Shown: positions 7,376 to 16,183 of the stretch, in pieces
How positions within the stretch are numbered: the first letter of the stretch is position 1
Layout: every line of letters starts with the position of its first letter
Assembly (NCBI GenBank): GCA_002733865.1
Contig: NVXM01000033.1
Span: forward strand, 1 to 64,000
Reading direction: 5' to 3'
DNA: 64,000 nucleotides
DNA from: Sphingopyxis sp.
GTDB lineage: Bacteria; Pseudomonadota; Alphaproteobacteria; Sphingomonadales; Sphingomonadaceae
Notes under the pieces: generated by a model
The model's database searches: none
Told to the model about the DNA's origin: nothing
What the model saw: the letters and a program-made list of their open reading frames with translations, nothing else
Program-made: the position numbers and the translations under genes

Positions 7376-9025
7376 ATGAAAAAACGCACCGGGGCACAAA
7401 TTCTCGTCGACCAGCTGGTCATCCAGGGCACCGACCGCATTTTCACCGTCCCCGGCGAAAGCTTTCTCTCGGTCCTCAATGCGCTGCACGACTGCGGCAC
7501 CATCCAGACCGTCTCGACCCGACAGGATGGGAGCGCCGCCTTCATGGCCGAGGCCGACGGCAAGATGACCGGCGCGCCTGGCATTGCCTTTGTCACCCGT
7601 GGCCCCGGCGCGACCAACGCCAGCATCGGCGTCCATGCCGCGATGCAGGACAGCACCCCGATGATCCTTTTTATCGGCGATGTCGCCCGCGACGACCGCG
7701 ACCGCGAGGGCTTTCAGGAAGTCGATTTCACCGCGATGTTCACCCCGCTGGCCAAATGGGCCGCCCGCATCGACAATGCCGCCCGCATTCCAGAATATAT
7801 CGCCCGCGCCTTTGACACCGCAAGCTCCGGGCGCCCCGGTCCGGTGGTTCTCGCCCTGCCCGAGGACATGTTGCGCGACGAGGTTGAAGCCCTCGACCGG
7901 CCAAAGGTGGTCGCCCCGGCCCAGCCACTGTGCCCCGATGCGATGACCACCCTCACCGACATGCTCCGCGATGCCACCGACCCGATAGCGATCATCGGCG
8001 GCGCTGGCTGGAGCGCAAAAGCCAACCATTATTTTGCCGAATATGCCGAGCGCATCGGCCTGCCGGTCGCGGTCGCTTTCCGGCGGCAGGACAATTTCCC
8101 CAATGAAAGCCCGGTTTATGCCGGCAATCTCGGCTATGGCCCCAACCCGAAGCTGACCCAGCGGATCAAGGATGCCGATCTGGTGCTGGCGGTCGGCGCC
8201 CGTCTCGGTGAGGCGACCACCGACGGCTACACTTTGATCACCCCCGATCATCCCGCCCAGATTCTCGTCCATGTTCACCCCGACCCCGACGAACTCAACC
8301 ATGTCTATCGCACCGATCTGCCAATCTGCGCCGAGATGGACGAATTTGCCGAGCAGGTGGCGCTATGGGACGATGATCTGCTGCCCTTTGACGCTGGCAA
8401 GACAGCGCATCAGGACTATCTCGAATGGTCCAGTCCGCAGCCGACCGAAGCCAGGCTTGACCTTGGTCTTTGCGTCGCTGCGATGCAGGAGCAGCTTCCC
8501 GCCGACGCGATCATCTGCAATGGCGCGGGCAATTTCTCGGGCTGGTGGCACCGCTACTGGAAATATGGCAATTTCCCCAGCCAGCTGGCCCCGACCTCCG
8601 GCGCAATGGGCTATGGCGTCCCCGCCTCCGTCGCTGCTGCCCTGCGCTTCCCCGACCGGGTCTCGGTGGTGATCGCCGGCGATGGCGACTTCATGATGAA
8701 CGGCCAGGAGCTCGCTACCGCGATCCAATATGAAGCGGACCTGCTGGTACTGGTGATCGACAATGGCAGCTTCGGTACCATCCGCCTGCATCAGGAACGC
8801 GAATATCCGGCGCGCTTGTCAGCGACATCGCTGCAAAACCCTGACTTTGCCAAACTGGCCGAAGCCTATGGGGGCTGGAGCGCAACGGTCGAGAGCACCG
8901 ATCAATTCGCGCCAGCACTGGCAGAAGCGATGAAGCGCAAGGGATTGCGGCTGCTGCACCTGAAAACCGATGTCGAGTTTCTGACGGCTGCAGGAGCAAC
9001 GGTTAGCGGCCTGCGGTCCAAATAG
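7376..9025 (+). CDS. Thiamine-diphosphate-dependent enzyme, acetolactate synthase-like
   Basis: The 549-residue product has the three domains of the acetolactate synthase/oxalyl-CoA decarboxylase superfamily. The N-terminal PYR domain carries the activating Glu in FTVPGESFLSVLNAL and the family stretch FVTRGPGATNASIGVH. A central nucleotide-type domain (about 195-330) follows. The C-terminal PP domain has the ThDP motif GDGDFMMNGQELATA running to DNGSFGTI. It is a stand-alone large-subunit type with no small subunit nearby, so it may not be the biosynthetic IlvB. The ATG at 7376 is chosen; the open frame upstream (from 7211) is made of repeat DNA (peptide like PHPTPPSQQAGKALYPSPSR) and is not believable protein. 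Confidence 0.88.
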   Translation: MKKRTGAQILVDQLVIQGTDRIFTVPGESFLSVLNALHDCGTIQTVSTRQDGSAAFMAEADGKMTGAPGIAFVTRGPGATNASIGVHAAMQDSTPMILFIGDVARDDRDREGFQEVDFTAMFTPLAKWAARIDNAARIPEYIARAFDTASSGRPGPVVLALPEDMLRDEVEALDRPKVVAPAQPLCPDAMTTLTDMLRDATDPIAIIGGAGWSAKANHYFAEYAERIGLPVAVAFRRQDNFPNESPVYAGNLGYGPNPKLTQRIKDADLVLAVGARLGEATTDGYTLITPDHPAQILVHVHPDPDELNHVYRTDLPICAEMDEFAEQVALWDDDLLPFDAGKTAHQDYLEWSSPQPTEARLDLGLCVAAMQEQLPADAIICNGAGNFSGWWHRYWKYGNFPSQLAPTSGAMGYGVPASVAAALRFPDRVSVVIAGDGDFMMNGQELATAIQYEADLLVLVIDNGSFGTIRLHQEREYPARLSATSLQNPDFAKLAEAYGGWSATVESTDQFAPALAEAMKRKGLRLLHLKTDVEFLTAAGATVSGLRSK

Positions 9026-9031
9026 GTCCGA

Positions 9032-9592
9032 TCACCCTCCGAAAAACTGCTGAACGACGAATATCTTGATCCCGAGACCAATCAGGATCAACCCGCCCAT
9101 AGCCTCTGCCCACTTGCCGATTCTGGCTCCCAGCAATGCGCCCAGATAGACGCCGGGATAGGTTAGCAGCGAGGTTGTCAAACCAATCACGGCGCACGCA
9201 AGCAGGATCGGGGCACCAATCATCGGCAGCGTGATACCGGCAACGGCGGCGTCGATGCTGGTCGCGATCGCCGCGATCAGCAGCGGCCACAGGGACAGTT
9301 CCTTCATCGCCTCATCGGGGTGGCGATCCAGACCTTCCTTGATCATCCGCAGCCCCAGCCCGCCGAGCAGCGCCAGAGCAACCCAGTGGGCCACCGTCGC
9401 CATGATCCCGGCAAAGGCAATCCCCAGCCCCCATCCCAGCAACGGCATGAGCGCCTGAGCCAATCCAAAGGCAGAACTCATGCGCAGGGCAGTGGACCGG
9501 CTCGGCCGACTGGATGCGCCCTGCGCCACAGCGGCGGCAAAGGCATCCATTGCCAGACCCAGAGAAAGCAACAACAGCGAGATCATGATCAT
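9032..9592 (-). CDS. mntP: Manganese efflux pump MntP
   Basis: The 186-residue protein with six predicted helices has the duplicated MntP/DUF204 fold. The two half-repeats carry the conserved acidic signatures GLAMDAFAAAVAQG (helix 1) and ATSIDAAVAGITLP (helix 4). Known members export Mn2+. The start at 9592 has an in-frame second ATG at 9586 and no strong ribosome binding site before either. Convergent with the ThDP gene (6-base gap). I looked in the upstream 100 bases (9593-9691) for a yybP-ykoY-type manganese riboswitch and could not support one. Confidence 0.93.
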   Translation of the reverse strand: MIMISLLLLSLGLAMDAFAAAVAQGASSRPSRSTALRMSSAFGLAQALMPLLGWGLGIAFAGIMATVAHWVALALLGGLGLRMIKEGLDRHPDEAMKELSLWPLLIAAIATSIDAAVAGITLPMIGAPILLACAVIGLTTSLLTYPGVYLGALLGARIGKWAEAMGGLILIGLGIKIFVVQQFFGG

Positions 9593-9691
9593 GCGTGCGC
9601 ATTGAAAGCTTGGAAAAATAAACTCAACAGAAAGATCAACCGATGTTTCGTTATTGGATCATGGGCTGCCCGCAGCTTCAAACACCCATGC

Positions 9692-10651
9692 TCATCCAAA
9701 AACCGACCAGCCAGTCTGCCTGACCAGCTCTTCCAGCGCGATACTGCCGACCATGGAGGTCCCCGCCTGATTAAGTCCCGGCGACCATACCGCCACCGTG
9801 CCGTGCCCGGGCGCAACAACCAGAATCCCGCCGCCGACGCCGCTTTTTCCGGGCAAGCCGATGCGATAGGCAAATTCGCCGCTATTGTCATAATGGCCGC
9901 TCATCATCATGATCGCGAGGATCCGCTGGCAACGCTCTTTCGACAGCACCTCTTCTCCGGTCACCGGGTCAAATCCGTCAAAAGCCAGAAACAGCGCCGC
10001 ACGGGCGAGCTGGCGGCAGGAGATGGCAATCGAACAATGGCAAAAATAGGCGGACAGACTGTCCTCGACCGGGTTTTTCATATTGCCGAAGCTGGCCATG
10101 AAATGCGCCAGCGCCCGGTTGCGCGATCCCGACTGCGATTCCGATTCGGCGACATCGCAATCGATATCGATATTCTGATCTCCGGCCAGTCGCCTTGCGG
10201 TGTCCAGCAGGTCATCCATGGCTTCCCATGCACCCGCCTGCCCGCCGCCATAGGAATGGACCAGCCGGTCCGTGGTTGCGATTGCGCCGGCATTGATCAG
10301 CGGGTTGCGCGGAATCCCCTTTTCCGCCTCCAACTGGACAATGGAATTGAACGAGGAACCGGACGGTTCGCGCCCGACCGCATCCCATAGCGCTTCGCCA
10401 ACCCTTTGCAGCGTCAGCGCCAGCGTGAAGACTTTTGAAATGCTCTGCACCGAAAAGCGCTCATCGGCATCGCCGAGGCAGCGCATCGTCCCGTCCCGGA
10501 GTGCGACTGCCATACCGAATTTTCTCGGATCGATACAGGCCAGCGCCGGAATATAGTCCGCGACTTTGCCTGCTCCGATATGCGGCATCACAGCGCGCTC
10601 GACCGCAGCCATTATCTGCTGCCAGTCCAGCGCCGAATCCAGCGCCATCAT
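9692..10651 (-). CDS. glsA: Glutaminase A
   Basis: Hydrolyses L-glutamine to glutamate and ammonia. The 319-residue product belongs to the serine-dependent beta-lactamase-like glutaminase family: catalytic Ser-x-x-Lys in FSVQSISKVFTLAL, GREPSGSSFNSIVQLE (substrate Asn), NPLINAGAIATTD, and a C-terminal GKSGVGGGILVVAPGHG. Start chosen at the first of two adjacent ATG codons (10651), where ATGA overlaps the stop of the EVE gene by 4 bases; an upstream in-frame start at 10681 would bury 33 bases in the EVE gene. Cytoplasmic, no signal peptide. Confidence 0.93.
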   Translation of the reverse strand: MMALDSALDWQQIMAAVERAVMPHIGAGKVADYIPALACIDPRKFGMAVALRDGTMRCLGDADERFSVQSISKVFTLALTLQRVGEALWDAVGREPSGSSFNSIVQLEAEKGIPRNPLINAGAIATTDRLVHSYGGGQAGAWEAMDDLLDTARRLAGDQNIDIDCDVAESESQSGSRNRALAHFMASFGNMKNPVEDSLSAYFCHCSIAISCRQLARAALFLAFDGFDPVTGEEVLSKERCQRILAIMMMSGHYDNSGEFAYRIGLPGKSGVGGGILVVAPGHGTVAVWSPGLNQAGTSMVGSIALEELVRQTGWSVFG

Positions 10652-11058
10652 TCGGCTGCCATCGCCAAAATTTCTTCCCACTGGCTCTCCGTCACCGGCG
10701 CCACCGACAGCCGGGACTGCTTGATGATGGCGAGATCCTCAAGCTTCGGATTTTGCTTCATCGCCTTCAGCGACACCGGCTTGTCGAGCTTGCGCACCGG
10801 CTTGACCTTGACCACAACCCAGCGCTCGGGATCGGTGGTCACATCCGGGCTATGCTCTTCGCTCACTTCCATGATCCCGACCACTTCCAGCCCCTGACGC
10901 GAATGGTAGAAGAAAACTTGATCGCCCTTCTTCATCGCCTTCATATTGTTCGAAGCCTGCGCATTCTTGACACCGTCCCAGACCCCCTCGCCCTCGGCGA
11001 CCAGATCATCCCAGCCATATTCATCCGGTTCCGATTTCATCAGCCAATATTGAGGCAT
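10648..11058 (-). CDS. EVE-domain protein
   Basis: Small protein of 136 residues consisting of one EVE domain, a PUA-like fold thought to bind modified bases in nucleic acid. The signature QYWLMKSEPDEYGWDDL is at the N-terminus, followed by the conserved WDGVKNAQASNNMKAMKKGD and VFFYHSRQGLEVVGI. It is the upstream partner of glsA with a 4-base overlap. In Proteobacteria such genes are often near housekeeping genes; no restriction or defence gene is near it here. The biological target is not known. Confidence 0.93.
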   Translation of the reverse strand: MPQYWLMKSEPDEYGWDDLVAEGEGVWDGVKNAQASNNMKAMKKGDQVFFYHSRQGLEVVGIMEVSEEHSPDVTTDPERWVVVKVKPVRKLDKPVSLKAMKQNPKLEDLAIIKQSRLSVAPVTESQWEEILAMAAE

Positions 11059-11212
11059 ATTTCACTCCTGAATTCCTATCTGCCATTTGCTATTAGCCGT
11101 TAGCGGTGAGCCTGTCGAACCACGCTTGTGCTGTTGAGTCGCCCTTCAACGAGCTGAGGGCTAACGTCAGGCATGAATTGTGGTCAAAGTAGGTGGCAAC
11201 CGCTGCCCCAAT

Positions 11213-11242
11213 TAAAAAAGGCCCCGCATTTCTGCGAGGCCT
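11213..11242 (-). terminator. Rho-independent terminator of the 11265-11834 fasciclin gene
   Basis: On the minus strand, GGCCTCGCA, loop GAAA, TGCGGGGCC forms a 9-bp stem directly followed by TTTTTTAATT. It begins 23 bases after the stop codon of the fasciclin gene. This is a textbook intrinsic terminator. Confidence 0.9.
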
Positions 11243-11264
11243 TCTTTGTCGTCAATCGGCGTGC

Positions 11265-11834
11265 CTATTTTGGCATCAGAACATTGTCGACGATATGCAT
11301 GGTGCCATTGCTGGACGTCACATCCGCCTTGGTCACGGTCGCCTTGTTGCCGGCACCATCTTCAAGCACGATCGTATCACCGTCCATCGTGGCCTTGAGA
11401 GTGCCGCCGCCCACGGTCGGGATGCTGGCGGTGCCGCCGCCATCGCTGATCGCCTTTGCGATATCGCCAGAGGTCATGGTGCCCTGGACCAGACCATGTT
11501 CAGCGATGCTCTTCAATTCTTCCTTGTTATCGGCCGACAAAAGCTCGCTCAGCTCCTGCGTATCAATCTTGTTGAACGCTTCGTTGGTGGCGACAAAAGC
11601 AGTATAAGGCCCGTTGTCCTGCATTTCGACGCCAACGCCGGACAGACCGATCAATATGCCCGCGGTGCTGAGATCGGGATCGTCCTGCAATACGGCGATC
11701 ATGTTGGTGGGCTGCGTTTCTTCTGCGATACGCGTGTCGAGGATTTCCTGTTCCTCTTTGCTCAGCTCTTGCGAGCAGGCTCCCAGCATGGCCAACAGAG
11801 TAGATGCGAGAATAATTTTGGGGGCGTTAAACAT
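11265..11834 (-). CDS. Fasciclin-domain lipoprotein (1)
   Basis: The 189-residue product has a lipoprotein signal peptide (FNAPKIILASTLLAMLGAC, lipobox LGAC, Cys20) and one fasciclin (FAS1) domain. The H1 box-like region is YTAFVATNEAFNKIDTQ and the H2-like end is SNGTMHIVDNVLMPK. FAS1 domains act in cell-surface adhesion in some bacteria; the role here is unknown. The start of the domain is less regular than in its neighbour (DPDLSTAGILIGLSGVGVEM). It is followed by its own terminator and preceded by the terminator of the next gene, so the two fasciclin genes seem to be independent transcription units. Confidence 0.88.
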   Translation of the reverse strand: MFNAPKIILASTLLAMLGACSQELSKEEQEILDTRIAEETQPTNMIAVLQDDPDLSTAGILIGLSGVGVEMQDNGPYTAFVATNEAFNKIDTQELSELLSADNKEELKSIAEHGLVQGTMTSGDIAKAISDGGGTASIPTVGGGTLKATMDGDTIVLEDGAGNKATVTKADVTSSNGTMHIVDNVLMPK

Positions 11835-11951
11835 GAATTTCCTTTCTTGTGATCAATGCGTCCGCCGCACCTTACGGTCGGACGATGATGAAATTCGCAA
11901 GCGCGGGTTACGCGCGCCTGCGAGGGAAAGCAAACCCACAATAATGTGTAT

Positions 11952-11984
11952 GAAAAAGGGCTCCGCCAGTCGGCGAAGCCCTTT
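11952..11984 (-). terminator. Rho-independent terminator of the 12014-12595 fasciclin gene
   Basis: On the minus strand AAAGGGCTTCGCC, loop GACT, GGCGGAGCCCTTT is followed by TTCATAC. The stem is 13 bp with one wobble or mismatch position and lies 30 bases past the stop codon. Confidence 0.85.
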
Positions 11985-12013
11985 CCAATCCATCCTAGTT
12001 CGGGGGATGAAAA

Positions 12014-12595
12014 CTAGCCAGGCATGACAACTGTATCGATTGCGTGAATCACGCCATTCGATGCGTCGACATCCGTCAGAATGACGGTCGATTTGCCGCC
12101 TGTGGCATCTTCCAGAATGACCTTGTCACCATCAAGCGTTGCTTTCAGCGGAGCGCCCTGCACCGTGGTCAGGGTCGCGGTGCCGCCGCCGTCAGTGATT
12201 GCCTTGACGACATCTGCTGCCATCAACTTGCCGGCCACTACGTGGTAGGTCAGCAACGCAGTCAGATCGTCTTTCTTCTCCGGCGTCAGCAACGCGTTCA
12301 ACGTATCCGGATCGACTTTGTCGAAGGCTTCGTTGGTCGGTGCAAATACGGTGAATGGTCCTTCTCCGGCCAAGGTTTCACCCAGATCAGCCGCCGTAAC
12401 AGCGGTTACCAGCGTAGAAAAGTCCGGATTGCCAACAGCAACGTCAACAACGGTGCCAGGCTCGGTCGTCTCGGACGAATCCATCATCGCATCCGTTGAA
12501 GTTTCATCAGCGGCGGCCGGAGGCGCTTCTGATGAACAAGCCGACAGTGCGACGACTGCGGCTGTTGTAAACAAAATTTTGGGGGAAATACGCAT
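12014..12595 (-). CDS. Fasciclin-domain lipoprotein (2)
   Basis: The 193-residue product starts with a lipoprotein signal peptide (RISPKILFTTAAVVALSAC, lipobox LSAC), then an Asp/Ser/Glu/Thr-rich linker (about residues 22-50), then one FAS1 domain with FTVFAPTNEAFDKVDPDTL (H1) and NGVIHAIDTVVMPG (H2). The ATG at 12595 is chosen since AAGG lies about 7 bases upstream and the signal peptide starts cleanly there; an upstream ATG (12622) adds nine residues without signal character. It is a paralogue of the gene at 11265 and is closer to the standard FAS1 consensus. Likely anchored to the outer membrane. Confidence 0.9.
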   Translation of the reverse strand: MRISPKILFTTAAVVALSACSSEAPPAAADETSTDAMMDSSETTEPGTVVDVAVGNPDFSTLVTAVTAADLGETLAGEGPFTVFAPTNEAFDKVDPDTLNALLTPEKKDDLTALLTYHVVAGKLMAADVVKAITDGGGTATLTTVQGAPLKATLDGDKVILEDATGGKSTVILTDVDASNGVIHAIDTVVMPG

Positions 12596-12699
12596 GATAA
12601 GCCTTTCAAATTTCAAATTCATCCCTTCCAGCCGGTTTAACGACTGGTCCTCGGATGTTCTCTATATGGGCTATCAAGACGCAAATTCAAACCTGTCCT

Positions 12700-13485
12700 T
12701 TATGGCGTATCGCCTGTCTGGTCCCGTCCGAGATGAACAAAATCGCGGTCAAAGCTCTTCAGATTGGCACCGCCATCCACGTAAAGGGTCTGTCCTGAAA
12801 CAGATGGCGAGCGCGCCAGATAGAGTACCGCCTCCGCGATATCACTCGGTTCGGGCAGCCGGTCGAGCGGCATCATCGCCGTGATCCTTGCAAGCTGGTC
12901 GTCGCCATATTCACCCGCAGTCAGCGTCAGGCCGGGCGCGACTCCATTGACCCGAAGCTTGTCTGCACAAGCCACCGCCAATGATCGTACCGATCCAGCC
13001 AAAGCCTGTTTGGACAGCGTATAGCTCAGCTGGTCGCGATTCGCATTGCGGATACGCTGGTCCAATATATGGATGACGCATGCCCGTTCGCCCTCTGCCG
13101 GTCGGCGCCGGTGCAGCGCGGTGGTCAGCAAAATCGGCACCACGCTATTGACCCGGAAATGCTCTTGCAGAGCCGCTTCGTCTATCGACTCAGCATCATC
13201 CTGACCGAAAATTGATGCACTGTTTACCAACAGGTCTGGCGCTCGGCCGAAATGGTCAATCACCTGCTCGACCAGCTTCTCTGCTACGCCCTCTACGGTA
13301 AAATCCTTCTGGAATCCGAACCATTCGCAGTCTGTCGCCCGCAATTTTTCAGCCAGGGCCTCTTCCGGGACTGCATCGCTATGCCCATGCAGGGCGAGCG
13401 CATAACCGGCGTCGGCCAATCGAGCCGCGATCACCGCACCGACCCGCTTCACGCCGCCGGTGACCAGCGCGAGCGGCGCTGTCAC
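12700..13485 (-). CDS. Short-chain dehydrogenase, FolM/pteridine-reductase-like
   Basis: The 261-residue SDR has a Rossmann start ALVTGGVKRVGAVIA. The TGGxxRxG form, with Arg where classical SDRs have Gly-x-Gly, is typical of FolM and PTR1 pterin reductases. It has the NSAS loop, catalytic YTLSK (Tyr-x-x-x-Lys) and GVAPGLTL. The gene overlaps folB by 4 bases, which supports a role in reduced-pterin metabolism, for example dihydromonapterin or dihydrofolate reduction. The motif and the neighbour are seen; the substrate is inferred. It is the last gene of the long cta-thrC-fol run. Confidence 0.82.
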   Translation of the reverse strand: MTAPLALVTGGVKRVGAVIAARLADAGYALALHGHSDAVPEEALAEKLRATDCEWFGFQKDFTVEGVAEKLVEQVIDHFGRAPDLLVNSASIFGQDDAESIDEAALQEHFRVNSVVPILLTTALHRRRPAEGERACVIHILDQRIRNANRDQLSYTLSKQALAGSVRSLAVACADKLRVNGVAPGLTLTAGEYGDDQLARITAMMPLDRLPEPSDIAEAVLYLARSPSVSGQTLYVDGGANLKSFDRDFVHLGRDQTGDTP

Positions 13486-13853
13486 CGCCTGCCCCGGCTG
13501 AGCGTGATCCCGATCTGCTCCCCTTTTTCGGAAATCAGCAGTTTCACGATCTTGACGGTGACCCGCAGGATATCCTTGTCCTGCAGAAACAGAGTCTCGA
13601 TAATATGGTCGGCCACCGCCTCGATCAGCTTGAAATGAACGCCCTCGGGCAGCGCTGCAGTGGCAGCATGTTTCAGGTCCATATAGTTTTTGGACTGTTC
13701 AAGCGGCGTGTCCGCTTCATAGCGTTCCTGGACCTTCAGCTCGGCTGCGATTGAGATGCGCAAGGGCTGCGGCAAATGGGTTTCTTCGGAATAGATTCCG
13801 GTAAGCACGTCAACGTCGAGATCGTTGACTTCCAATAGCAATGAGTCTGTCAT
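13482..13853 (-). CDS. folB: Dihydroneopterin aldolase
   Basis: The 123-residue product matches the FolB fold. It has the N-terminal VNDLDVDVLTGIYSEE (conserved Gly-x-x-x-x-Glu), the middle NYMDLKHAATAAL, and the catalytic Lys and Glu region HFKLIEAVADHIIETLF. It converts dihydroneopterin to the hydroxymethyl pterin in folate synthesis. The ATG at 13853 has GGGAATATCC before it. It overlaps the FolM-like gene by 4 bases and follows the methyltransferase gene after 36 bases. Confidence 0.88.
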   Translation of the reverse strand: MTDSLLLEVNDLDVDVLTGIYSEETHLPQPLRISIAAELKVQERYEADTPLEQSKNYMDLKHAATAALPEGVHFKLIEAVADHIIETLFLQDKDILRVTVKIVKLLISEKGEQIGITLSRGRR

Positions 13854-13889
13854 GGATATTCCCTGACCTTGTTGCGGTTAAATGGCAAG

Positions 13890-14774
13890 TCAGGCGGACC
13901 ATCGCGCGAAAATCGCTGTCGGCAACAGCAAGCCTCTTGCCTCTTCGCGAACCGCCAGTTCACCCACTTCGATGGTTCCGCCCAGATGGGCCAGTTTTTC
14001 ATTAAGCAGCGCGCCCAGCGCCAGCGCCGACATGCGCACCGCATAGACGGTCAGGAACAGACAGCGGCTATTGTCGTCGAGCAGCTTCCCGCAATTCTCC
14101 ACCAGTCCGGCCAGATCTTCTTCCAGCCGCCAGACTTCCCCGTCCGGACCGCGTCCATATTTCGGCGGATCGAGCAAAATCGCATCATAGCGTCGCTCGC
14201 GCCGGACTTCACGGGCAGCGAATTTCGCCGCATCGTCTATGATCCAGCGGATCGGCCGGTCGCTCATCCCGGATAAAGCGGCGTTGTCCCGCGCGGCGCT
14301 GACCGACTTTTTCGACGCATCGACATGCACCAGATTGGCTCCGGCTGCCGAAAGCGCCAGCGTGCCAACCCCGGTATAGCCGAAAAGATTCATCATCTGC
14401 GAAGATTCCAGATCATGGAGGCCCGTCCGTAGCCAGCGCCAAACGGGATCCATATCGGGAAAATAGGCCAGATGGCGAAAAGGGGTACATTGCGCTGTGA
14501 AGCTGACCTCCTCCCAATTCATCTGCCATCCGTCTTCCGGCACATGGTCCTGCAGATGCCAGCGGCCACCGCCATCCTCATCAGATGCGGGGATGAACTC
14601 GCCGTCCGCCTGCCACTCATCGCTCGAAGGGGCCCACATCGCCTGTGGCTCCGGACGGATGAAGTGGAACGTGCCATAGCGCTCCAGCTTGCGGCCATGG
14701 CCGGAATCGACGAGCGCATAGTCGCTGCGCGGATCGCTGGTCATCACGATCGGGGCCGGCCGGATCTCAGCCAT
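13890..14774 (-). CDS. Class I SAM-dependent methyltransferase (rRNA-type, RlmI/RlmK-like)
   Basis: The 294-residue product has motif I NLFGYTGVGTLALSAAGA, the acidic ribose-binding VHVDASKKSVSAARDNA, and motif IV LLDPPKYGRGPDGEVW, the DPPK form typical of 23S rRNA m5C-type and RlmKL-family methyltransferases. The N-terminal 90 residues are Trp- and acidic-rich and do not look like a PUA domain, so it differs from RlmI. The start overlaps the end of thrC by 8 bases. The RNA target is not known. Length and motifs are intact. Confidence 0.8.
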   Translation of the reverse strand: MAEIRPAPIVMTSDPRSDYALVDSGHGRKLERYGTFHFIRPEPQAMWAPSSDEWQADGEFIPASDEDGGGRWHLQDHVPEDGWQMNWEEVSFTAQCTPFRHLAYFPDMDPVWRWLRTGLHDLESSQMMNLFGYTGVGTLALSAAGANLVHVDASKKSVSAARDNAALSGMSDRPIRWIIDDAAKFAAREVRRERRYDAILLDPPKYGRGPDGEVWRLEEDLAGLVENCGKLLDDNSRCLFLTVYAVRMSALALGALLNEKLAHLGGTIEVGELAVREEARGLLLPTAIFARWSA

Positions 14775-16170
14775 CAGACGGCGTGGCGTTGGACATGATG
14801 AATTTTTTCACCGAATCATAATCACCCGGCAGCTTGGTATATTTTTCTTCCCGGTCAAACAGGTCTCCGACCCGGCGCGGCAATGCTGGACGAATGCCCG
14901 TTGCGCGCTCGACCGCATCCGGAAATTTTGCCGGATGGGCAGTCGCCAGCGTTACCACCGGCACCGAAGGATCAATATCTGCATTTTGCGCGGCCGACAG
15001 ACCAATGGCGGTATGCGGATCGATCACTTGACCTGAATTTTCATAAACCCCGCGCATGGCCAATGCCATCTCATCCGGATCGACCCGATAGCTGGCAAAT
15101 ATCGCTGCCGCTGTTTCCCGCATCGCCGGGTCCAGCTGCATATTCCGGCTCCGTTCAAACGCGGCCATCCGCTCAGCGGTCTTGGCGCCATCACGACCTT
15201 CCAGATCGAACAGCAAGCGCTCGAAATTGCTGCTCACTTGAATATCCATCGATGGCGCTGCGGTCGGTGTCACCGATCCAGTCGAATAATCGCCAGCGCT
15301 CAGCGCTCTATGCAGGATGTCATTGACATTGGTGGCAACGATCAGGCGCTCGATCGGCAATCCCATCCGCGAGGCGACATAGCCGGCAAAAACATCGCCA
15401 AAATTTCCGGTCGGCACGGAAAACGCGATCTTGCGATGCGGTGCACCCATCTGGCTAGCGGCGAAGAAATAATAGACGATCTGGGCCATCAGCCGCGCCC
15501 AGTTGATCGAGTTGACCGCCGAGATGGCAAAGCGATTGGTCACTTCCTGATCGGCGAACATCTTTTTGACCATCGCCTGAGCATCGTCAAAACTGCCATC
15601 AATTGCGATATTGTGGACATTCGGAGCCCAGACAGTGGTCATCTGTCGCCGCTGGACATCGGATATCCGCCCGTCAGGATGAAGCATGAAGATGTCGACC
15701 TTGTCGCGCCCGGCCAGCGCATTGATCGCCGCCGAACCGGTATCGCCAGACGTCGCGCCGACGACCGTGAGATGCTTGTCCTGACGAGCCAGAAATTTTT
15801 CGAACATCAGGCCAAGCAATTGCAGCGCAACGTCCTTGAACGCCAGCGTCGGTCCGTGGAACAGCTCCAGCAACCATTGCCGCCCGTCGAGCTGCACCAG
15901 CGGCGTCACGGCAGCATGCGAGAAACGGCCATAAGCCTGCTCGCAAAGGTCCCGCAACTCCCCTTCGTCAAGCGCTTCGCCGACAAACGGCTGCATCACC
16001 CGCACCGCGACTTCGACATAGGATAGCCCGGCCATCGCCGCGATTTCCTCGGCGCTAAATGATGGCCAGGATTTCGGAACATAAAGTCCGCCATCGCCTG
16101 CCAGTCCGGCAAGGGTCACCTGTTCGAAATTCAATCCGCGCGCTGCGCCTCTGGTCGAGATATAATCCAT
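14767..16170 (-). CDS. thrC: Threonine synthase
   Basis: PLP enzyme that converts O-phosphohomoserine to threonine. The 467-residue product starts MDYISTRGAARGLNFEQVTL, as in most long-form (type 1) ThrC proteins, has the PLP lysine in TLAFKDVALQLLGLMF, the phosphate-binding VGATSGDTGSAAINAL and SVPTGNFGDVFAGYVA. ATG 16170 is chosen: 13 codons of open frame upstream (from 16209) would overlap the SURF1 gene and lack family similarity. It lies 13 bases after the SURF1 gene, a gene order often seen in sphingomonads (SURF1-thrC). Confidence 0.95.
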   Translation of the reverse strand: MDYISTRGAARGLNFEQVTLAGLAGDGGLYVPKSWPSFSAEEIAAMAGLSYVEVAVRVMQPFVGEALDEGELRDLCEQAYGRFSHAAVTPLVQLDGRQWLLELFHGPTLAFKDVALQLLGLMFEKFLARQDKHLTVVGATSGDTGSAAINALAGRDKVDIFMLHPDGRISDVQRRQMTTVWAPNVHNIAIDGSFDDAQAMVKKMFADQEVTNRFAISAVNSINWARLMAQIVYYFFAASQMGAPHRKIAFSVPTGNFGDVFAGYVASRMGLPIERLIVATNVNDILHRALSAGDYSTGSVTPTAAPSMDIQVSSNFERLLFDLEGRDGAKTAERMAAFERSRNMQLDPAMRETAAAIFASYRVDPDEMALAMRGVYENSGQVIDPHTAIGLSAAQNADIDPSVPVVTLATAHPAKFPDAVERATGIRPALPRRVGDLFDREEKYTKLPGDYDSVKKFIMSNATPSDG

Positions 16171-16183
16171 AATGGCCAGCGCG

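Noticed and set aside
9593-9691. Possible manganese riboswitch before mntP
   Set aside because: The spacer between mntP and glsA is short and I could not find the conserved internal loop sequences of the yybP-ykoY class.
10648-11058. EVE-domain gene as part of a restriction or defence island
   Set aside because: Neighbours are a glutaminase and fasciclin genes; no nuclease, methylase or helicase of a defence system is present. This is the housekeeping-type EVE protein.
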